Positions 55,956 through 62,236 of a stretch of 64,000 nt of DNA are shown here, one piece after another. Under the pieces are notes generated by a model that searched no databases, was not told where the DNA came from, and was given only the letters and a program-made list of their open reading frames with translations. Source of the DNA: Citromicrobium sp. UBA3494 (GTDB taxonomy: Bacteria > Pseudomonadota > Alphaproteobacteria > Sphingomonadales > Sphingomonadaceae). Both the position numbers and the translations under genes were made by a program. The DNA lies in contig DFQH01000007.1 of assembly GCA_002377695.1 (NCBI GenBank), forward strand, positions 336,343 to 400,342. The letters are read 5' to 3'. Positions within the stretch are counted from its first letter, which is position 1; every line of letters begins with the position of its first letter.

Positions 55956-57215
55956 ATGCGCCGCGTTGTCGTAACCGGACTTGGCCTCGTCACCCCGCTG
56001 GGCGGCGATGTCGAAACCTCGTGGAAGAACCTTATCGCGGGCAAGAGCGGCGCGGGGCCGATCACCCGCTTCGACGCGTCGAACCAGAAGGCGACCATTG
56101 CCTGCGAGGTGAAGGGCAAGGATCACGAGTGGGGCTTCGATCCCGACAAGCGCGTGGATCCGAAGATTCAGCGCCAGGTCGACCCTTTCATCGTCTACGG
56201 ACTCGACGCGGCAGGGCAGGCGATGGAAGACGCTGGCCTTACCGAGATGGACCAGGCCCTGAAGGAGCGCACCGGTGTTTCGATTGGTGCGGGTATCGGC
56301 GGCCTTCCGGGGATCGAGTACGAATCGGTCAACCTGCATGAGCGAGGCCCGGGCCGGGTTTCCCCGCACTTCGTCCATGGACGCATCATCAACCTAATTA
56401 GTGGTCAGGTCTCGATCCGCTACGGCCTGATGGGGCCCAACCACGCCGTGGTCACCGCGTGCTCGACCGGCGCGCATTCGATCGGTGATGCGGCGCGCAT
56501 GATCCGCGACGACGATGCCGATATCATGCTGGCGGGTGGTTCGGAATCGACCATCAATCCGCTCGGCATTGCAGGCTTCGCGCAGGCCCGCGCGCTCAAC
56601 ACCGGCTACAACGACCGGCCCGAACAGGCGAGCCGCCCCTATGACCGCAATCGCGAAGGCTTCGTGCTGGGCGAGGGCGCGGGCGTCGTCGTGCTGGAGG
56701 AATACGAGCACGCCAAGGCGCGCGGCGCGAAGATCTACGCCGAAGTGGTCGGCTACGGCCTGTCTGGCGATGCCTACCACGTCACCGCGCCGCATCCCGA
56801 AGGCAAGGGTGCCGAACTCTCCATGCGAATGGCGCTGCGCAAGGCCGGGCTCGAGCCGAGCGATGTCGACTACATCAACGCGCACGGCACCTCGACGATG
56901 GCCGACACGATCGAACTCGCGGCGGCCAAGCGGGTGTTCGGGAATGATCTGGGCGGCGCTTCGATGAGCAGCACCAAGTCCGCGATCGGGCATCTTCTCG
57001 GCGGCGCGGGCGCGGTGGAGAGCATCTTCTGCATCCTCGCCATCCGCGACCAGATCGTGCCGCCCACGCTCAACCTCGACGATCCCGACGAGGGCACCGA
57101 AGGCGTCGACCTCGTGCCGCACACCGCGAAAAAGCGCGAGGTCGAAGCAGTCCTCAACAACAGCTTCGGCTTCGGCGGCACCAATGCCAGCCTCGTGATG
57201 AAGAAAGTGGACTGA
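55956..57215 (+). CDS. fabF: 3-oxoacyl-ACP synthase II
   Basis: Elongating condensing enzyme, 419 residues. The catalytic Cys lies in VTACSTGAHSIGDAARMI, and the two His are in YINAHGTSTMADT and AIGHLLGGAGAVES. It begins MRRVVVTGLGLVTPLG. Its stop overlaps the mltG start (TGATG at 57213-57217), linking fatty acid and cell wall genes, as is common in proteobacteria. Confidence 0.98.
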   Translation: MRRVVVTGLGLVTPLGGDVETSWKNLIAGKSGAGPITRFDASNQKATIACEVKGKDHEWGFDPDKRVDPKIQRQVDPFIVYGLDAAGQAMEDAGLTEMDQALKERTGVSIGAGIGGLPGIEYESVNLHERGPGRVSPHFVHGRIINLISGQVSIRYGLMGPNHAVVTACSTGAHSIGDAARMIRDDDADIMLAGGSESTINPLGIAGFAQARALNTGYNDRPEQASRPYDRNREGFVLGEGAGVVVLEEYEHAKARGAKIYAEVVGYGLSGDAYHVTAPHPEGKGAELSMRMALRKAGLEPSDVDYINAHGTSTMADTIELAAAKRVFGNDLGGASMSSTKSAIGHLLGGAGAVESIFCILAIRDQIVPPTLNLDDPDEGTEGVDLVPHTAKKREVEAVLNNSFGFGGTNASLVMKKVD

Positions 57216-58177
57216 TGATCCGCGCACTCCTCGCGCTGGTGCTCGTCGCAATCGCGCTGGCGGGCGGCTGGTTCGCGTGGGGCTGGTACGGCCCGGGCCC
57301 GGCGGAGGATGATACTTCCTTCATCGTCCGGTCGGGATCGACACTGACATCGGTTGCGCAGCAGCTGGAGGAAGAAGGCCTGATCGCCCGGCAGGATGCC
57401 TTTCTGCTGCGAGCCAAGGTGCTGGGCAGCGGCGATCCGATCAAGGCGGGGGAGTTCCTGCTGCCCGGCGGAACCAGTCCTGCGGGTATTCTGGACACGC
57501 TGCAGCATGGCGAGGTGATCCGCCGGTTCGTCACGATACCCGAAGGCACGCCCTCCATTCTGGTCTTCGAGACGCTGATGGCCGAAGACCTGCTGACCGG
57601 CGAAATTCCGGTGCCCAGGGAAGGCAGCGTGCTGCCCGACACCTATGATTTCGAGCGTGGGGAGGATCGTGCGGCAGTGCTCGCGCGGATGCAGGCCGCG
57701 ATGCGCAATTATCTCGCGGAGGCATGGCCAAAGCGAGCGCAGGATATCGCGGTCGACAACATTCAGGACGCGGTTACGCTTGCCTCCATCGTCGAGAAGG
57801 AAACGGGTATCGCGGAAGAACGCCGCATGGTGGCAGGGCTCTATTCGAACCGTGTGAAGGAAGGCATGCTGCTGCAGGCCGACCCGACGATCATTTATCC
57901 GATCACCAAGGGCAAGCCGCTCGGGCGCCGCATCCGCCAGTCCGAAATTGCTGCGGTGAATGGCTACAATACGTACACGCGTGTGGGCCTGCCGACCGGA
58001 CCGATCACCAATCCCGGGCGCGAAGCGATCGCGGCAGTGCTCAACCCGGCGGAAACCGATGCTCTGTTCATGGTTGCCGATGGATCGGGCGGGCACGTGT
58101 TCGCTGAAACGCTGGAAGAGCACAATGCGAACGTGGCCGAATGGTACAAGCTGAGGCGCGAGCGCGGCGAGATGTAG
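57215..58177 (+). CDS. mltG: endolytic peptidoglycan transglycosylase MltG
   Basis: Inner-membrane lytic transglycosylase that cuts nascent glycan strands, 320 residues. One N-terminal helix (ALLALVLVAIALAGGWFAW) precedes a LysM-like region and the YceG domain. The catalytic Glu lies in the ASIVEKETGI motif (Glu194/Glu196 region); the motifs LLQADPTIIYPIT and GLPTGPITNPG follow. It is coupled to fabF. Confidence 0.95.
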   Translation: MIRALLALVLVAIALAGGWFAWGWYGPGPAEDDTSFIVRSGSTLTSVAQQLEEEGLIARQDAFLLRAKVLGSGDPIKAGEFLLPGGTSPAGILDTLQHGEVIRRFVTIPEGTPSILVFETLMAEDLLTGEIPVPREGSVLPDTYDFERGEDRAAVLARMQAAMRNYLAEAWPKRAQDIAVDNIQDAVTLASIVEKETGIAEERRMVAGLYSNRVKEGMLLQADPTIIYPITKGKPLGRRIRQSEIAAVNGYNTYTRVGLPTGPITNPGREAIAAVLNPAETDALFMVADGSGGHVFAETLEEHNANVAEWYKLRRERGEM

Positions 58178-58185
58178 GTTTCGGC

Positions 58186-58710
58186 ATGTCTGGCGACGCT
58201 CCACTTATCGTGACCGCGCAATTGCCCGAAGGCTTACAGGGCTGGGCCACCGGCCTGCGCAACGCGCACTTCCCGCCGGAGCGCAATCACCTCGCCGCCC
58301 ATGTCACCCTGTTCCATGCCTTGCCGGGTTTCTGCGAGGCGGAGGTGATCCAGCACGTCCGCCAGTTGGCAAAGGAATTCGCCCCGGTCGATGCGCGCAT
58401 TATCGGTGTCATGTCGCTGGGCGGCGGCACGGCAATCCGCCTGGAGAGCGAGGGCATGCTTCGTCTGAGGGCAATGCTTGCAGAACATTTCCATGGCCTT
58501 CTCACGGAGCAGGATTCCGGCGGCAAGCGGCTGCATGTTACGGTGCAGAACAAGGTTTCCAGCAAGGCTGCAAAGGCGCTTCAGGCGGAGCTTGCGCCGG
58601 AGGTGGAAGAACGGGCTTTCCGTTTTCGCGGGCTTGGCATCCATCGTTACGAAGGCGGCCCGTGGACCATGATCGAGGACGTGAATTTCCGTGGTAAAGC
58701 GCGTGCATGA
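58186..58710 (+). CDS. 2'-5' RNA ligase/2H phosphoesterase family protein
   Basis: A 174-residue 2H-fold phosphoesterase. Both H-x-T motifs are seen: HVTLFHALPG (first) and LHVTVQNKVSS (second). Relatives include the bacterial RNA 2'-5' ligase/cyclic phosphodiesterase ThpR. The ATG at 58186 is 8 nt past the mltG stop. Its substrate, cyclic nucleotide or RNA end, is not determined. Confidence 0.82.
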   Translation: MSGDAPLIVTAQLPEGLQGWATGLRNAHFPPERNHLAAHVTLFHALPGFCEAEVIQHVRQLAKEFAPVDARIIGVMSLGGGTAIRLESEGMLRLRAMLAEHFHGLLTEQDSGGKRLHVTVQNKVSSKAAKALQAELAPEVEERAFRFRGLGIHRYEGGPWTMIEDVNFRGKARA

Positions 58711-58801
58711 GAAGCGCGCAAGACACGCCTTGACCAGGCTGCGCCCCCACCGTAAGAGCGCCGCCTGCCGTAGAGCCGAGTGCTCCGGCGAAGCCCTGTG
58801 G

Positions 58802-58878
58802 GGCGGAGTAGCTCAGGTGGTTAGAGCAGCGGAATCATAATCCGCGTGTCGGGGGTTCGAGTCCCTCCTCCGCTACCA
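58802..58878 (+). tRNA. tRNA-Met (CAT), island attachment site
   Basis: Acceptor GGCGGAG pairs with CTCCGCT (58868-58874, one G-T pair), with discriminator A and an encoded CCA. The anticodon loop is ATCATAA, anticodon CAT. It is most likely elongator tRNA-Met; a tRNA-Ile with lysidine-modified CAT cannot be excluded by eye. It lacks the initiator C1-A72 mismatch (a G-T pair is present). The integrase gene begins 178 bp downstream, so its 3' end is the probable att site. Confidence 0.92.
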
Positions 58879-59056
58879 ATCTCGAATCCGCATGGGTTCG
58901 CTTGCTTCCGCATGCATCCGTAAAACTCAATTAAAACAGAATGATGTGAGTGATTCGCGTCCGCCTGCGTGCGCATGCATTCGCTTGAAGCCGGATTTGG
59001 TGTGGGGGTATTTTGGGGGTATTTTCCGGGGGTAGCGAAAAGGAGCGATACCCCCA
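58879..59056. other. att-side region between tRNA-Met and the integrase
   Basis: 178-bp non-coding stretch with two sets of repeats. Near the tRNA, CGCATGGGTTCGCTTG (58889) and CGCATGCATTCGCTTG (58972) match at 14 of 16 positions, and CGCATGCATCCG (58909) is a third partial copy. Closer to the integrase lie GGGGGTATTTT twice and GGGGGTA once. Likely holds core-type and arm-type recombinase sites, which is an inference. Confidence 0.55.
59004..59055. promoter_or_regulatory. GGGGGTA repeats with an inverted copy at the integrase start
   Basis: GGGGGTATTTT occurs in tandem at 59004-59014 and 59015-59025, GGGGGTA again at 59028-59034, and the inverted TACCCCC at 59049-59055, immediately before the integrase ATG. 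The AGGAG ribosome site lies at 59041-59045, within the last pair. The arrangement looks like an operator for autoregulation or a hairpin over the ribosome site. Confidence 0.5.
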
Positions 59057-60310
59057 ATGGCCTTGAGTGAGATTCAGATCAAAAAAGCGAAGGCGGCTGA
59101 GCGTCCATACAAGCTTGCGGATGGGGAGGGATTATTCCTCCTCGTGCAAAAGAACGGCTCGAAGCTCTGGCGGCTGAAATACCGGTACCACGGGAAAGAG
59201 AAGCTGCTTTCTTTCGGTGCCTACCCCGAAGTCGGAATAGCGGCCGCAAGAGAACTCAAGAGAGCTGCCAAGGGTGTGCTGGCCGAAGGCAGGGACCCGA
59301 TGGTTCACAAACCGGGTCGGGACTTCGAAGAGGCTAAGACCTTCAGGGCGATTGCCACCATGTGGCATGAGAACAGAGCAAGTAGTCTCAATCCCGCCCA
59401 TGCGAAGCGCGTGTGGTCGCGGATGGAGCAGGACGTGCTTCCTGTCTTAGGCGAGCTCATGATGCATGAGATAACTCCACCAGAAGTCCTGAAGGTCATT
59501 CGGAAGATCGAGGAGCGCGGCGCGCTCGACATCAGTCGACGGGCCAAGCAATGTATTGGTCAGGTATTCCAGTTCGCGATTGCCAGCGGACTTTGCGATT
59601 CCGATCCAACGGCGCATCTTCGGGGGGCTTTGAAGCCACGTCCTCGGGTCAAGCATATGGCGAAGCTGCCTCTGGCACAGCTACCCGAACTCATCATCAA
59701 GATGGAGCGATACCAGGAAGAGGGTGAGAGACGATCCGAAATTACGCGGGCGGCATTGACCTTTGCTCTTCTTACATGGGTCCGGACCAAGGAACTCCGG
59801 TTCGCCAAGAAGCACGAGTTTGAAGGTCTAGTCGGAGATTCACCAGTTTGGCGCATTGGCGCTGATCGGATGAAAATGGGCCGCGAGCATATCGTGCCTT
59901 TGTCGCGACAAGCCGCTTCTCTTGCTCAAGATATGATCAGCAAGTCCGAAGGCGAATACGTCTTTCCAGGCCAGAAGCCCAAGATGCCGCTTTCCGAGAA
60001 TACGATGATCTATGGCCTCTATCGGCTCGGTTACCACGGGCGACAAACTGTTCACGGCTTCAGGGGTCTGGCGAGCACCTGGGCGAATGAGCAGCTGGTC
60101 GAGGTCGGCGAACCACCGATGTGGATCCGCAGATATCATGAAGACTGGGTCGAACTGCAATTGGCACACAGCGAAGAGAACGAAGTTCGCGGAGCATACA
60201 ATGCTGCCGAATATCTCGCTCCTCGGCGTGCAATGCTGCAGGATTGGGCAGACTTCCTCGATTCCATCGGCGGCAAAGCGCGAAACATTGCAGTTTTGAG
60301 AGCCGCGTGA
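59057..60310 (+). CDS. int: P4-type tyrosine integrase
   Basis: Site-specific recombinase of 417 residues with an N-terminal DUF4102 arm-binding domain (IQIKKAKAAERPYKLADGEG) and a central core-binding SAM-like domain. The catalytic set is complete: Arg243 (LLTWVRTKELR), His333-Arg336 (TVHGFRG), His371 (LAHSEENE) and nucleophile Tyr381 (RGAYN). It lies directly after tRNA-Met, reading away from it, typical of genomic islands. Its codon and base use look less GC-rich than the core genes. Confidence 0.95.
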   Translation: MALSEIQIKKAKAAERPYKLADGEGLFLLVQKNGSKLWRLKYRYHGKEKLLSFGAYPEVGIAAARELKRAAKGVLAEGRDPMVHKPGRDFEEAKTFRAIATMWHENRASSLNPAHAKRVWSRMEQDVLPVLGELMMHEITPPEVLKVIRKIEERGALDISRRAKQCIGQVFQFAIASGLCDSDPTAHLRGALKPRPRVKHMAKLPLAQLPELIIKMERYQEEGERRSEITRAALTFALLTWVRTKELRFAKKHEFEGLVGDSPVWRIGADRMKMGREHIVPLSRQAASLAQDMISKSEGEYVFPGQKPKMPLSENTMIYGLYRLGYHGRQTVHGFRGLASTWANEQLVEVGEPPMWIRRYHEDWVELQLAHSEENEVRGAYNAAEYLAPRRAMLQDWADFLDSIGGKARNIAVLRAA

Positions 60311-60317
60311 CCTGCTC

Positions 60318-60542
60318 CTAGGCGGGCACCTGCCCCAGCCATTCGACGCGAAGGCGGTCGAACCCGACAACGATACCCTCTGCGGTAACCTCAAATCCAA
60401 AGTCTTCGTTTGAGGGTTCGTAGTCTTCGAGAACCCAATGATCTCCGGCAACGGTTACAATTACAGCTCCCCGAGGAAGGTGCTCGAGCCGTCCGCTGAT
60501 CCTTTTCCGATTCGTAGTCATATCGAACTGTATGCCATCCAT
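60318..60542 (-). CDS. small DUF5818-like protein
   Basis: A 74-residue protein with beta-rich segments VIVTVAGDHWVLEDYEP and GIVVGFDRLRVEWLG. The pattern of a short OB-like domain ending in FDRLRVEW resembles DUF5818-type proteins, tentatively. It starts at 60542 or 60521 and its 5' end overlaps the transglycosylase gene 3' end, so the two are likely cotranscribed. Function unknown. Confidence 0.6.
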   Translation of the reverse strand: MDGIQFDMTTNRKRISGRLEHLPRGAVIVTVAGDHWVLEDYEPSNEDFGFEVTAEGIVVGFDRLRVEWLGQVPA

Positions 60543-61108
60543 CGGTCGATAACGCTCTTCACATATCCAGGTGTTTCCCGATTTGTCGGTATCCCGCCGG
60601 CTCGCGACACAGCGCCGGGTCCAGCATTGTATGCGGCCAGCGCGAGATGGATCGCACCGAAGCGCTCTAGCATCTGCTTCAGATACCGCGCGCCGCCATC
60701 GATGTTCTCAGCCGGATCGTGGCGATTGCTGACACCAAGTTCTCTTGCCGTTCCCGGCATGAGTTGAGCGAGCCCAGCGGCGCCAGCCGGACTGATTGCC
60801 ATCGGGTTGAACCGCGATTCCTGCCAAATCAGGGCCTGAAGCAGTCGAGGCGGCAATTGATATCGCGCTTCAGCTTGCCGGATGAGTGGCTCATACAAGG
60901 CTTCCTTGAAGCTTCTATCGATATAAGCTGTGCTGCCGTCTGGCTTGCCCAAGTAGATTGCAGTTGGGTTGAAAGCGCGCCCTTCGTCGGTTGTAACCTC
61001 AACTCTGCTGAGGTCATGGTCGAATACCTGAAACTCCTGCGCGCGCGCGGATCCCGAAATCGCAATCGCGAGCGCACCGCAACCGCAAGCCACTAGAGAC
61101 ATTCGCAT
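60518..61108 (-). CDS. lytic transglycosylase, VirB1-like
   Basis: A 196-residue secreted SLT-domain muramidase. A signal peptide (ALAIAISGSARA) ends near residue 23. The catalytic Glu97 lies in ALIWQESRFNP, followed by GAAGLAQLMPGTARELG and ALAAYNAGPGAV. Genes of this type on mobile elements often serve type IV secretion (VirB1/TraL-like) by opening the cell wall. The ATG at 61108 has an AAGG site upstream. Overlaps the small gene downstream; divergent from the primase-like gene. Confidence 0.88.
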   Translation of the reverse strand: MRMSLVACGCGALAIAISGSARAQEFQVFDHDLSRVEVTTDEGRAFNPTAIYLGKPDGSTAYIDRSFKEALYEPLIRQAEARYQLPPRLLQALIWQESRFNPMAISPAGAAGLAQLMPGTARELGVSNRHDPAENIDGGARYLKQMLERFGAIHLALAAYNAGPGAVSRAGGIPTNRETPGYVKSVIDRWMAYSSI

Positions 61109-61246
61109 TGAATTACCTTTCACCTTGCCTCGATCCGCAAGAGAACATAAATAGAACGCGTGGGTGTAGGAAAACGTTTTTTGCAAGTTTAGCCGAGAGA
61201 AGAGGGGGTCTTCTGGAGGGGGCAATTGTGAGGCTATGGAGCTGGT

Positions 61247-62161
61247 ATGCCCGTTTCGAATTCAACCCTGTCACGTCATTCGCTCGAGGACACCGCCCGA
61301 AGGATCTGTGAAAGCCGAGGGGGCAAATGGTCAGGCACAAAGGGGATGGCCTGCTGCCCCGCACACGAAGACCGCACACCTTCGCTCGGCGTGACGCTCG
61401 GCCGAAAGGCTATTCTCTTCCATTGTTTTGCGGGCTGCGATCAGCAGAGCGTGCTTTCCGCTCTGGCCCGCGAAGGTTTCGAGGTGGCCAGGTTTTTCTC
61501 GGGTTCTTCGGCCGAGGATCAGCTCGAGCCAACCAGGGTGCGCAAACCCTCGGCAGCAGCGTTGAGGATCTGGCACGAAGCGGAACCATTGGGTGGCAGT
61601 CCGGCGAAGGCCTACCTTGAGAGCCGCGGCATCCTGGCCGCATCTTCAGCTCTTCGCTTTCATCCGCAAACGCCGCTCGGGCCGAAAGGACGAACCCGAT
61701 TTCTTCCCGCTATGATTGCGGCGGTCAGCCTCGACGAGGGGCCGATCGCGATCCACCGCACGTTTTTGTCCACCGAGGCTTCAACCAAGGCCACCTTCGA
61801 CAAGCCAAAGCGCGCGCTTGGCTCGCTCGGTGAAGCTGCTGTCCGTCTTTTTGCTCCGGTTTCCGGGAAGCTCGGCCTTGCCGAGGGGATCGAGAGCGCG
61901 TTGTCAGCCTATGCGCTCACCGGCATTCCCGTTTGGGCGACCCTTGGGAATGAGCGTTTCGGTCTCGTAAGCATTCCCGAGAGTGTGACCGAGCTTCATC
62001 TGTTCGTCGATCATGATGCTGGCGGCGAGCTGGCCGCCTCGCGTGGCCTCGGAGCCTACGCGCAGGAAGGGCGGACGATCCAAGTCCGCAAGCCACATCC
62101 AAGCGATACCGACTGGAACGATGAACTCATAGCATGGCTGCGCCGCAAAGCGGCGCGTTAG
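61247..62161 (+). CDS. CHC2 zinc-finger/Toprim primase-like protein
   Basis: A 304-residue protein with an N-terminal CHC2-type zinc ribbon (Cys37-x2-His40 in CCPAHEDRTPS and Cys60-x3-Cys64 in FHCFAGC) and a C-terminal Toprim domain (GLAEGIESALSAYA for the catalytic Glu, then LFVDHDAGGE for DxD). This is the layout of plasmid/ICE primases of the DUF7146-containing group, without a fused helicase. It probably primes transferred-strand replication; the function is inferred. Confidence 0.85.
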   Translation: MPVSNSTLSRHSLEDTARRICESRGGKWSGTKGMACCPAHEDRTPSLGVTLGRKAILFHCFAGCDQQSVLSALAREGFEVARFFSGSSAEDQLEPTRVRKPSAAALRIWHEAEPLGGSPAKAYLESRGILAASSALRFHPQTPLGPKGRTRFLPAMIAAVSLDEGPIAIHRTFLSTEASTKATFDKPKRALGSLGEAAVRLFAPVSGKLGLAEGIESALSAYALTGIPVWATLGNERFGLVSIPESVTELHLFVDHDAGGELAASRGLGAYAQEGRTIQVRKPHPSDTDWNDELIAWLRRKAAR

Positions 62162-62195
62162 AGGAGAGAGGGCTTCTCGATTTCCTGATCCGGCA

Positions 62196-62222
62196 GAGGG
62201 CGTGTCCCGATGCCCTCATCAG
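62196..62222 (+). other. hairpin overlapping the ribosome site of the terminal gene
   Basis: GAGGGC (62196-62201) and GCCCTC (62212-62217) pair, and CTGAT (62185-62189) can pair with ATCAG (62218-62222), whose last bases touch the AGGAGG ribosome site at 62221-62226. Could limit translation of the downstream gene; seen by eye only. Confidence 0.35.
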
Positions 62223-62236
62223 GAGGACGAATTGCC

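Noticed and set aside
58802..58878. Calling the CAT tRNA tRNA-Ile or initiator tRNA-fMet
   Set aside because: The initiator needs a C1-A72 mismatch, which is absent. tRNA-Ile(CAT) remains possible but is less likely than elongator Met.
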